Below are positions 47,337-61,677 of a stretch of DNA of 64,000 nt, in pieces; position 1 is the stretch's first letter; every line of letters starts with the position of its first letter. The stretch is from positions 23,100,001-23,164,000 of the forward strand of contig OY756964.1 in assembly GCA_963580455.1 (NCBI GenBank), read 5' to 3'. The DNA is from Euonymus europaeus (Eukaryota > Streptophyta > Magnoliopsida > Celastrales > Celastraceae). Position numbers and translations under genes: made by a program. Under the pieces are notes generated by a model, which saw only the letters and a program-made list of their open reading frames with translations, did no database searches and was not told the origin of the DNA.

Positions 47337-47344
47337 TTTATAAA
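47337..47344 (+). promoter_or_regulatory. TATA box of the Ran gene
   Basis: TTTATAAA about 60 bp upstream of the ATG, followed by AACCC, a telobox-like motif common in plant translation- and growth-related genes. Confidence 0.6.
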
Positions 47345-47403
47345 CCCAAGTCTTCCTCGCCGTCTAGCTCGCTCCTTTGCTCTCGAGCTCTGTTGCAAAA
47401 TCC

Positions 47404-49696
47404 ATGGTACATCTCGCACTCCATAGTCGATCTTTTGTCTTCATTTTTCTTTTCTACTCCGCGGCTAATTCTAGGGCTAGTTTTTTTAGGCACTGATCTC
47501 TCGATGATTAATTGGAAATCTCTCTCTCTGTTTTTGTTTTAATTTTATTTTCGCAGGCTTTACCCGGTCAGCAAGCTGTCGATTACCCAAACTTCAAGCT
47601 CGTGATTGTTGGTGATGGAGGCACCGGTAATTCCTCTTATTTTTCTTTATTTTTTGCGTTCCGTTGTTTAATATTCGTTTTTCATTTTTTGGTTTTCTAT
47701 GTGATTCGTTTTGTTAATCAGTTTTTGATTATTCTCTTCTGTCAATGTGATAATGTGTGTATGCTTTAATTGTTTTCATTACTGATTGGGAGATTTTTGG
47801 GTGTCCATATTAAAATTCTCGTTGTCTCTAGATGAAATTATTTTTGGGATATGTTGTTGCAAATGGTTTACTCTAAGACATTGGGGGTAGATTGGTGAAA
47901 CCATTACCCCTAATGTGCTTGAATTGCATTTCACTTGATGACGAAACAAGATTATTTATGCTAGAATCAACATAACTTCTTTGTATCTCATATTTGATTC
48001 ATTCAGTGGCTTCTTTTTAAGATACTACCTGTTGCTAGCCAATTCTTTAATTATAATATATGTTTTCTAATAGCATGGTTAAATTAATTTATGACGTTGA
48101 ACTGAGAATTTGATTTGTATCAGAATTATGTTATATGTTGATACTAGAAAGCTATTCAAACATTTTCTGGTTAAAGTGAGCAGGTTAGGATGTATTATTT
48201 GGTATTGTCACGCCAAATGATTTGAACTGAGTTGTATGACCTCGCTTGGTGCAGGAAAGACTACTTTTGTGAAGAGGCATCTTACTGGGGAGTTTGAGAA
48301 GAAATATGAGCGTGAGTGTCCGCAAAAATCATGTCTGTTTGTTTTCTGTCCACTGTACTTTTGTTGATTTTTATTTGCAATGTGCAGCAACTATTGGTGT
48401 GGAAGTTCATCCTTTGGACTTCTTCACCAACTGTGGGAAAATTCGATTTTACTGTTGGGATACTGCTGGGCAAGAAAAGTTCGGCGGTCTTAGAGATGGT
48501 TACTAGTAAGTAAAATTTAAGGGACTGTACCTTTTTTGATGCATGGCTTTTTAGTGTATTGAACTTGTTATTTTCATCAAGTTCAGGGTTCTGTTTCCAT
48601 AGAATTAGCAAATTGGTTCAGTACTCTGTAGCTTTTATTGTTTTCAATGTATTCAATTATACTTGATTATAACCTAGTTTTTCCTTTTGTGTTTTTCCCA
48701 CATTAGAATAGACTTTTGTGATGATTTCCTTTTGACATCATACTCCTCATGAGCTGTTATCTTATTTGAAACTCCTCATTGGTTGCAGTATCCATGGACA
48801 ATGTGCCATCATCATGTTTGATGTCACTGCTCGTTTGACATACAAGAATGTTCCTACATGGCACCGTGATCTGTGCCGGTATGTATTCAATGTGTTGAAT
48901 GTAATGTATTCACTTTTGGGCTTAATAATGTTTTCAGTATTTACTTTTGGATTCTATAATCTTCCTGTGAAATTCTTTTTCTTTTTTTTTTTGTAACGAC
49001 CGGTCACTGTCATAGGGTGTGTGAGAATATCCCTATTGTTCTATGCGGGAACAAGGTTGATGTGAAGAACAGGCAGGTTAAGGCGAAGCAGGTGACATTC
49101 CACAGGAAGAAGAATCTACAGTACTATGAGATATCCGCTAAGAGCAACTACAATTTTGAGAAACCATTTTTGTACCTTGCTCGTAAGCTTGCTGGGTATG
49201 GAATACTGTCATCATATTCTCTGATTTGCAGTTAGATTCATGAATACCGTCAAAATTGCTTGACATTTGCAATCTTTTGGTGGTTTTCTAGGGATCCAAA
49301 TCTTCATTTCGTGGAGTCTCCTGCTCTTGCTCCCCCAGAAGTTCAGATTGATATGGCTGCACAGCATCTGTAAGTATTTTGTGAAGTGTGTTCATGGTAG
49401 ATAACTTGAATTGATGTCAGTTGCTCCCAATTATTTGACTGTGGTTTTGAGGTTATATACTTATATCAACCTTATCTGACGGCATTCAAGTTTTTTTCCC
49501 CCTTTGGCATCTCACTTATTTATGGCAAGAAGCATGGATATAATGTTTCTATTTGAACTGAGTTGTCTGAGTTTTGACTTAATCAGCTTCCTAGTCTAAA
49601 TGTGTGTTTTTTCCTTCCTCCTGCAGGCATGAGCAGGAACTTGCAGCTGCTGCTAGTCAACCATTGCCAGATGACGATGATGATACATTTGAGTAG
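47404..49696 (+). CDS. RAN: Ran small GTPase
   Basis: Eight coding exons join to 221 residues: 47404-47406, 47557-47626, 48255-48311, 48388-48505, 48789-48878, 49016-49195, 49292-49369, 49627-49696. The first coding exon consists of the start codon only (ATG|GTACAT), as in other plant Ran genes. Motifs: P-loop GDGGTGKT (20-27), switch I YEPTIGVEV (42-50), DTAGQE (68-73 region), NKVD (125-128), [10 protein letters not shown], and the acidic tail DDDDDTFE. No CAAX box, as expected for Ran. Ran drives nuclear import and export with importins/exportins and helps spindle and nuclear envelope assembly. The PDDDDDTFE tail takes the place of the animal DEDDDL tail. All introns are GT-AG. Complete and highly conserved. 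Confidence 0.97.
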
Positions 49697-50402
49697 AGGT
49701 TTACAGTTGTGGAGCGGCTTTTTTGTCTTGTTTTAGTTGTTCCTCTCTATTCTGCCTTGCACATCATGCTCCCTTATACACTACACCCATTAAGAAAATG
49801 TCACCTTGTGTTGGTACACCAGTGGCCTAGTACATTTTTCTTTTGGCATGACCCTCCTGCCCTGCTACTTTTCGTTGCATCGTCTATTCTTTATCTAATA
49901 TGATTGCCGTATGGTGCCCCCTATATATACATGATTTCTCTATCTATGCCATGCATCGTTTAGTTTTGGCTTATTCGTATTAGGGTTTATATTTAAAGAA
50001 ATAGCAAAGACAATTTTCTGGATGTTTTGATCGTCCATGGTCAGTTCCCTCAAGCCATCTTTCATACAGATACTATGATAGAGAGAGCGTATGCACATAC
50101 TATGTAAGTGTAGTCTTTGGTTAGAAAATCAGACGTTTTGGTGTTCATGCAATCAACATCGAACCAGGTATAGATAAAAACCAACTTGTTAATTTTAATA
50201 ACCTTGTGTTAATTTTAATAACCTTGTGCATCAAAACTTGATCATACGAAGAAAAATGTCGAACTCACCCTAATCAAATAATACCACTTACGGCCCTAGC
50301 TTCGGAGGTATTTTCACAGTTGATGCTAACAACGAGGATGAGCTAAAATGTGTACCCTGGGCATCGTTAAAATTCCAAAAAACACGTGATCTAGCAGCTT
50401 CG
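49697..50402. other. 3' UTR of Ran and convergent spacer
   Basis: Includes a 23-bp direct duplication (CTTGTGTTAATTTTAATAAC type) at 50188-50227. No gene. Confidence 0.4.
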
Positions 50403-53945
<3,543 letters not shown>

Positions 53946-54276
53946 ACGTGATCGCACCGCGCCGTTTCTCAGGGTAGTGTCGATAGTTAGGTCAGCATTG
54001 CCTTTTTGCCTTGGCAAGTGGAAAGGGAGGGTCAGGGTGGGGGTTCGGGAGCTCGGGGCTACAATTACTACACCCTAGTAAAAATCGACCGGTAATAACC
54101 GGCAAACTTACTGGTTCCTGCTAACAATACTAGTGAAAGCACCTCCACAGAAGTTTGAAGGTTGACATTTTGCTTATTTTATGCCGTCAACTTCTCAATT
54201 TTTACATTTTACTAAGATGTTAACGGAGCATTTACTTCACATTTAGAGGGAAATGAGGCAAGATGAGAGTCTGAAT
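53946..54276. other. PRMT10 leader and promoter
   Basis: GC-rich 5' leader up to about 54060, then mixed sequence. No clear TATA box. Confidence 0.35.
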
Positions 54277-54556
54277 GATCCTTCACGTGTTTGATTGATT
54301 TTAGGAGGATGAAATCTCAAACTCTATCTCGTGACTCACTCTAATTTTTATTTAACAAAATAGTGAGATTGACTAATATCGACAGAGAGATTGGCCGGAA
54401 GAATGAGTTTCGATATGATCCTTCACTTGTTTGATTGATTTTAGGAGGATGAAATCTCAAACTCTATCTCGCGACTGACTCTAATTTTCATTTAACAAAA
54501 TAGTGAGATTGACTAATATCGACCGAGAGATTGGCCGGAAGAATGAGTTTCGATAT
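54277..54556. repeat. Two-copy tandem duplication, 140-bp unit
   Basis: 54277-54416 and 54417-54556 are identical in length and differ at only about five positions (for example CACGTGT versus CACTTGT). Non-coding. The high identity means a recent duplication. Confidence 0.9.
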
Positions 54557-55178
54557 TTAAAAAATTATTATGCCTCTCATTAGTAAATATCAAGTAGTCC
54601 TAATTAAAATTCTAACACATTTCATACCAACCATTATACTGCTCCTTTCAAGACTGTCTCAGACTCATTTAACCAAACGCCTCGTAAGTTTGTCTCACAC
54701 TCATTCAATCAAAAGCCTCGCAAGTGTGTCCACCCCTGAGCTTTACTAGTTAAATGACAGTAGAACAGCTCTAGGGCTTGTAGTCCTTAGAGGAGAGGAT
54801 GATATTTAAATTGAAAAATTAAACAATTAAACAACTCCCATGCACAAACTACTCTCGTATCCATTATAGTTTTGTAACTCATTACAATGTAATGGACAAA
54901 TCCCTCATTCAAAAGCTTAATACAATACATTTCTATCAAACATCAAACATCAAATTACAACATGATCATCCATTTCCCATTTCCCCAGATACAGCCAATG
55001 AAACTAGCAAATGGGGGGAGAGGTAAAAGGATAATTACAATAAATTAGAGAGAATCAGGGCATATTACAACAATCTTATGGACATTCCAAGCAAGAAGCA
55101 ACCCCGAAAGAATTTTATGCAAGTGCATTTCAATTCAAAGCAACCATAACAAAGATTCCCAAACAGTTGAGAGAGTAG
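54557..55178. other. Intergenic and 3' UTR of the DeSI gene
   Basis: No gene seen; the part near 55178 is the 3' end of the DeSI-like gene. Confidence 0.35.
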
Positions 55179-58100
55179 CTAGTGCTTCGTTTCACTTGTG
55201 ACCTCTTTAACAAAAGACACTTCCCCTCCTCCAGATCCAGATGGTGGTGATAGTAGGTGCTTTTCTTGATCTGTATCATCAATTTCTGTTGATTCCCGGG
55301 GAGTGGTGGTAGCAAGAGATTCACTTCCATCCTCTTCTGCGCCCTCTTCTGGACATGACACAAATCAAACAGCAGTCACATATGTCGAACTAGCTAAATT
55401 ACCAACAGAGTAACTGTTAGGAAGCAAAAAAGATGGAAGAAACGAATTTCTAACCGGTACACTCGTAGTATTCAGGTAGCTGCTTAACAGTTGTCAACTG
55501 TAGGCTTTCAGGAAGCATACAACTACACAATGTCCCTGCAGTTTTTGCCAAGGAACAAATCTTAGTATTTTATGGTTCGCAACTTCCAAAAGCACAAACA
55601 TTAAAAATGTATGAGTTAAAAATGGAACACACGTGATTCTTGTTGTCATTGTTTTACCCAACCAAAAAATGAGATCAAGAAGTGTAGCATAGATAAATAA
55701 GCAAGCAGTATTGCTGAGGGACCAAACAATATGTTCCAAGAGATTCAAAAGGCTGACAAAAAATTATAATCTCACAAATACTGAACAAATTTACAACTGG
55801 TCAGCCTTCTGATTTATTTTGTTTGACGTACAACTGTAGAAGGCAACTTGCTTAGGATAAATGTCAAACAGAATGGATGAAATTTCTTTTCTATGTTGAT
55901 GGAACAAAGTTTTCTGAAAATATAATGCCCATCACGCTACTTAATACCATGATTCAACAAGCTGGGGTAAAGATGAAGATAAGGACGTCAACTTTTTAAG
56001 TGCAGCAAATAATTTGACTGCCATGTTGTGACAACAAAATGAAAAAAACAAAAGATAGATAAACAGTTGAGTGATTTCATAAATGACAAGATTGATTACC
56101 TAGCCGAGCAAGACGATTCACCCAACCAGGAACATGTTTTCCCGTCAATCTCAACGAGATGTCATCGGTAAAATGGTTACAATTCTTGGAGAGAAGGTGA
56201 TAAGTATCTCCATGATACTCAGAAGCTGCATTTTCAATAAACATACGAAATTCAGAGGGAGACATATTTATGCAGCCCAAAGTTATGGAACATCGATAAA
56301 TAAATCCTGGGCAGCTCCTTGGTTCCACTTCAAAAACTCCACTAACAGGGAAGTCATGGGCACCATATCCGTACTCCTTTTCATGAACTACATATATACA
56401 CATTAAAAAAGTGGTTTTAGCTTATTAAAGAAGGCTAAAAATAAAACTGAAGAGAGGAGTAAATTAACATACTAGTTATGGAAAACCATCCCCATCACTG
56501 ACATACATGCACATGCACACCAAACATGGCTTTTAGACAATGGATCATATACCTCAATCCAGAATCATTTAGTGTTCGTAAACATGCCTCACTCAATAAG
56601 GATAAACATGTTTATTCTTTTCCTTATTTTAAATGTTGTAACAAATGAGAGTGTCCATAAACACAAACAAGCTCAGCTTTTAATGCATTGTCAAGCATAT
56701 CAATGACAGAACATATGAAGTAACCATATCCAAAAAAACACAATGTTTTTCTTCAAAGCCAAATGAGTGTTGTCATAAACAAAAACAAGCCAAGCTTACC
56801 GTTATTAAAGCTCTGGTTTTATATTTAACAAGCATGAGAATTTTGTTAAAGTTTGTTCTGATACATTACCAGTCAAACATACACAAGTCCTTATCGAGTT
56901 CATTTACAAAATGTTTATCATACATATCAGCTTGATCTAGCTTGTTCATATACCTTACAAGTCATGACTCATGAGGTCAAACATAAAAAAGTCCTTAAAG
57001 AGTTCATTCACAAAGAATTCAGCAAACGTTGCAGCTTGTTCAAGTTTGTTCATATACCTTACAGGTCAAACATAAAACAGCCATTGTCGAACTTGTTCAC
57101 AAATCAGGTTGTCCACACCCATCAGAGAGAGACAAATTAATGTATTCTAGGATCTTATGAGAGTCATCAGTACATGCTTTAATGACCAAGAGCCAAGGGT
57201 GCCAAACCAACAATCTAAAATTTTTTGAAGTGACGATTCAGATTTCTAAAATTTATATTATCTCATCTATCGGGATAGCAGATAAAGCATAGAGGTTGGA
57301 CATTCAGTCTTGTTATCACAAAGACACAAATTTAGTGTTATCTCATTGAAATGAACTAACTCCATTAAATTTCACAGGACTGTTGGAATTACAAAGCCAA
57401 ACTCTATCAAAAAGGCACATATTAAGAGTTGCTTTCAAGGCATGCAGGGGAATGCAACTCACATATTAAGATTCGCTTTCAAGGCATTCAGGGGAATGCA
57501 ACTTTTGCTGTTCAGTACTGATAGAGTTAAAATGGACAAAAAAAAAGTCTTTATTTCCTTCCAAACACAAAGCAGAGGAAAACAACCAAGATCTTGGGGT
57601 CGATAAATAGGTTACTTACGCCGCTCATCCTTTAAAATGCCTGCACACTGAAGGAATATCTTTGAGCATGCTATAACAAAGTCAAATTACTTCAAATGAG
57701 GTAAAATATGTTTCATACCCTTAAAACTGTGATTTTTAGAAGGAACCAATACAATTTCTCAACTCTATTTAGAGGAGCATCTATTGAAACAAATGATGCC
57801 AGCAACAACATTCTTATGGCCACCAAAACAAGCTAATGAAATCTTTTGCTTCACTTGATGATAAAAGCGTCTACGGGATGAACCAAATGTTAAACACTAA
57901 GAAGCACAAAAAGTTAGACAAAAACTTCAACGTGATTAAAAGATAACTCTAATTCCAAATGTTTCATAAAAAATCTGAGGATCAAACCATTTATTATACC
58001 AGTACTATCTCATAAGGCAACCATTTCCAAGCACAAAAATACCACATGGAGGATAAGAGACTATCTTGTATCTTTGTACTTCACAAAATCCCAGCTACGA

Positions 58101-58517
58101 ATCCAAATTCTCCCTCCATTGGCATATGCGTTTGAGTCAAAAGAAAACGAAAAAAAGAAAGAAAACGTGCTTATTTGTCAAATCCCTGTACGATTGCCAC
58201 CCCCAAAACACCTAGTAACCGTCTTCTTCAAGCAAGCAAAAGTCCAGAAAATGGCAAAACAAAAATCCCAGAAAAACGCACAAACAATTTAGGCACAAAA
58301 AGAAACCCACCACCATCCAGATCACGAAAGCAGAAATAATAAAGACGGCAAAATCAAGCAAAATTAGATAAGGCGAACCTTCAATGCCCGAGTGATAAAT
58401 CCCAAAACCGAACCAAAACGTGTAATTGTTGATAGGGGTAAGATCGTACACATTCAAAACCACCTGGGTGTCGCTACTATTTTCAATATTTCCATGCTTT
58501 GCGCTTGAATTTGACAT
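55179..58517 (-). CDS. DeSI-like (PPPDE) cysteine protease
   Basis: Four exons join to 225 residues: 58379-58517, 56100-56387, 55455-55535, 55179-55348. The ATG at 58517 (MSNSSAKHG) is used; the frame upstream opens only with TTG. PPPDE domain at about 18-140: VVLNVYDLTPINNYTFWFGF, catalytic His42 in GIYHSGIE, YGYGAHDFP, GVFEVEPRSCPGF, and catalytic Cys116 in LLSKNCNHFTDD. A polar C-terminal tail follows (SESLATTTPRESTEIDD). PPPDE proteins act as deSUMOylating or deubiquitinating isopeptidases; the plant DeSI group includes proteins of the ER/plasma membrane. Exon 1 joins exon 2 as GIEV|HEKEYGYG, matching the family. A 21-nt possible cassette exon lies in intron 1 (57620-57640). Confidence 0.9.
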
Positions 58518-58884
58518 GCTCCCAGGCACCCCCAATTTCCGGTGAGTTTGCACCAAATTCCCCAAGAAATTCTAAACCAGAAAATGGTTCCTCTGCTAGT
58601 TCATGAGAAGGCACTGCCTCTCAGATCCATGTCGTAACCCGGAAAAGACAAAGAAAGGGTCGGCGGAAAAGGAAAAACCTTCAAAGGAAAATAAGGTTAA
58701 TTTTTTTTCCCTAAAAACAAAATAATGCTTCTACAGTTTTTCTTCCTTTTTTTCAAAAAATCCCTTCAGAGGCAAAAATAAAACGAGGCGGGCAGCTCCG
58801 AAGCCCGAAGTGACTCGGGGCCCACTCTGTTTGACTCGGTGAGTTATGTTATGGCTCTACTTTTCATCAACTGTAATTTGAAAT
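58518..58884. other. DeSI gene upstream region
   Basis: Leader and promoter of the DeSI-like gene. A GGGCCC motif near 58818 is the only promoter-like element seen. Confidence 0.35.
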
Positions 58885-59925
58885 TCAATTTTCTTTTTTC
58901 TTTTTTTTTGAAATAGTGAAACTTCATTAAAGATTGTCAAATAAGTAAGTAACAGGGCATCAGAAATCCAAGTGGGTGGGACAAGACTCCAAACACCCCG
59001 ATCAGACACAGAACTCACACCTTTAACCAAAACATGAGCTACGTGATTCGCTGACCTACGAACAAAAGCAAAGGAACAACACCGAAATTCCTTTGAAAGA
59101 TTCCTACAATCCTCCACAATAGAATAGAAGTACGAAACTCTTGTGGACGAACCCTGGATGGGCATAACCGTCAATTGAGAATCTGATTCAATAACAACCT
59201 TCGAATAACCCAACGACTTCAACCAACTCAAGGCTTCTCTACAACTGAATGCTTCGGTCAAACTTGGATCCAGCTCACCACTCAACACACCATTGTAAGC
59301 CGCTAAAAACGAACCCTGGTCATCACGGACCACACAACCAAACCCCATGCACTTGATATCTGAAAACAAAGCAGCATCCACATTGCATTTGACCCAACCA
59401 CTCCAAGGACGACACCACACATTGGAAGCTGGCAGAGTGCTAGTTACAACCCCACGGCAGGCCCCTTCACCTGGGTACTACGCCATTGTTCAAGATCCAC
59501 CTTGGCCATCTTTACGACTTGAAAGGCTTGACTAAATTGATACATTATTTTGGCCTTCCCACAACTTCCACAAAGTCATTGCAGCTTCAACAACTACATC
59601 ACTAGGATAATAATTCATAACATCTTTCCACCAATCACCAAAAAAGTCCCATACCCCACGTACTTCCCCCACCTGAGTTACCCGCCAAACTTGCCTAGCA
59701 AAAGCACAATTGACAAGGATATGGAAAGAAGTTTCTGGCCCAGAATTGCATACCTGACAAGTAGTTTGTACATCCACCCTCCGAGCCCTAAGAGCCATTA
59801 ATGTAGGCAAGCAATGAGAGCAAATTCTCCAAAGAAAGTTCCTAACTTTAGGAGGAACTTGAAGTGCCCACAGTTTGTTCCAAAACGAAGCATCAAAGCC
59901 ATTAACCTTTTATTAACCTTTTGGA
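58885..59925 (-). pseudogene. LINE retrotransposon relic (zf-RVT and RNase H parts)
   Basis: Read on the minus strand, 59920-59532 encodes the reverse-transcriptase-associated zinc-binding segment (FWNKLWALQVPPKVRNFLWR, CQVCNSGPETSFHILVNC). After stops and shifts around 59540-59425, 59420-58950 encodes an RNase H-like domain (GWVKCNVDAALF, GCVVRDDQGSF, IESDS, RSANHVAHVLVKG). It ends with an A-rich tail (minus strand; forward T run at 58888-58910). The reverse transcriptase and ORF1 are missing, so this is a 5'-truncated, decayed LINE (L1-like) copy. Host genes of the RNase H-like family exist, but the adjoining zf-RVT segment shows transposon origin. Confidence 0.85.
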
Positions 59926-59965
59926 TTGGTGAAATAAATGTTGCAAATTGTGAAAATAAGACTTA

Positions 59966-60267
59966 TACAACCTTTCTTTCTATTTGATAACTCTCATTTA
60001 TTCTTTCACACATATTAAGAAAATCCATTAATATAATTAAAATAATAAATTTAATTAAATTTCTTTCTAATATACTCTTCATTAATACCACTTCATTCGC
60101 ATCTTATTAATGCTATAATGCAGTATCAATTGTTGATAAAAATAGCACAATGAATGATGATAGATTAGAAAACTAATCATTTTTACTTATTTTTAATGAA
60201 GAAGTAGACTATGATTTGAACAAACCAAAATAAAAATGCTGCCTATCAAATAGAGACGGGGAAAATA
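59966..60267. mobile_element. Stowaway-type MITE, copy 3
   Basis: Same family as 2031-2332 and in the same orientation: left end near TACAACCTTTCTTTCTATTT, right end ATCAAATAGAGACGGGGAAA, interior with AGCACAATGAATGATGATAG. More decayed at the tips than copy 1. Confidence 0.65.
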
Positions 60268-61677
60268 ATTTTTAACCAACTTCTCATACTCAACAAGATA
60301 AAAGTAGATGATGTCTTCAAACTTCGTAGATGCTCAAAGCCTACATCTAATAAAGCAATTGCTGAAAGCAGAAAGAGTTTTGAAAAGAATAATTTCCATT
60401 TAGACTTTCAGTACAGAAAGAAAGGGTAGACGATTTTCACAACCATAAACCTTCACCAAAGCCCACAAAACAAAAGCATTTCCTCCTGCGCCTCCACCGG
60501 AACAGCTCACATGGCCTTGGAAGCAAATGCAACTACAACTCAGGCATGAGGCAACAACGTCAAGTCTTTTTTAAGCGGACGAGTGTCCCAAATACAAACT
60601 ATAAAGAGTTTTTCAACTCCACAAGTAGTTTTAGTCACTTTTGGAAACAAGAAGTAAATACAAATCAAAACAAGTTAACCTTTCAGACAAAGCTTACAAC
60701 AGTAATGTGATGGACAAATGGCTACTAGGAATGTAGGACTTACGGTTGAAAATATAAAACCACCATCAATCGAACAGAAACCATGTATAACATCATGGCT
60801 GGTCTGGCATTGTCCGTCGTCATCATCGGGTAGGTCTCCTTGGGCCTGAAGCCCTATCTGAAGACTCATTGTCCTCATCTCAGGAAGATACAATTTCCCC
60901 ATCATAGCTCTCTCCCCATATTCGGGTAGGTCTCCTTCTAATGCTCATTTGTGCTTTGGTTCTTGAGCTGCCGGACCAGCAGCTGCTCCTCAGACTGGAT
61001 CCAGGTCCAAAAACACGAATAAACAAGTAGACACTAAGCCAATCCCCACCCATCTCTACCATTGTTGCCACTGTTTTTCACTCTCCCATTCATTTCATTG
61101 CTAACCCTTCAAGGATCAACCTTATACATCCTAAACAATTTTTTTATGCTGGTTTGGCGGATTAAGATCCTTCACATTAACTTAGTGAATGCAAGTCCAG
61201 TGAAAGTGTTTGGCTACTTTTACGCGGGGGAGAAGCTCGACCGACTCCGACACTCCTGTTAATAGGGGTATAAGTAATGATTGTGATGTATGAGAAATTA
61301 CAAAGGTGTGACATATTATCACGTGATTGACAGTAATATATATGGTGTAAACAGAAAGCTAGAACAATCAACAAACACGTTAAAAATTGTTCCCCAAACT
61401 ATTGGCTTTTAGATGCAGAGATTAACATGGTACTTATCAAAAAAGAAAAGAGATTAGCATAGTCTGCATAACATTGATGGCCTTTGGAAAAACTTAAAAG
61501 CTCAATCAAAGTCTAGCTCGTTCCTTGATGACAGGAGAAAATCAAACCACCCAACACAAGGGTCATCTCTTTGGATCAGACTGCGGACGGCAGAGACTAA
61601 ACACGTCTCACATGCCTCATCCCTTCATACCTACTTTGATATTCCCACAGAAAAGAAAAAAAAGAATAGCCCTACTG
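60268..61677. other. 3' flank of the kinase gene; no clear gene
   Basis: Minus-strand frames at 60675-60905 and 60880-61071 are somewhat GC-richer than the surroundings but carry stops, no recognisable domain and no convincing splice joins. They could be an old gene fragment or 3' UTR. Confidence 0.3.

Noticed and set aside
53946..54017. N-terminal extension of PRMT10 (frame open to 54017)
   Set aside because: The extension starts with TTG, not ATG. The ATG at 53945 gives 383 residues and the family-like MRNSAMG start.
58518..58565. N-terminal extension of the DeSI-like protein
   Set aside because: It would start with TTG; the first ATG is at 58517.
60675..61071. Protein-coding gene on the minus strand
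   Set aside because: Two short overlapping frames with no domain, and no splice pair that makes a longer product.
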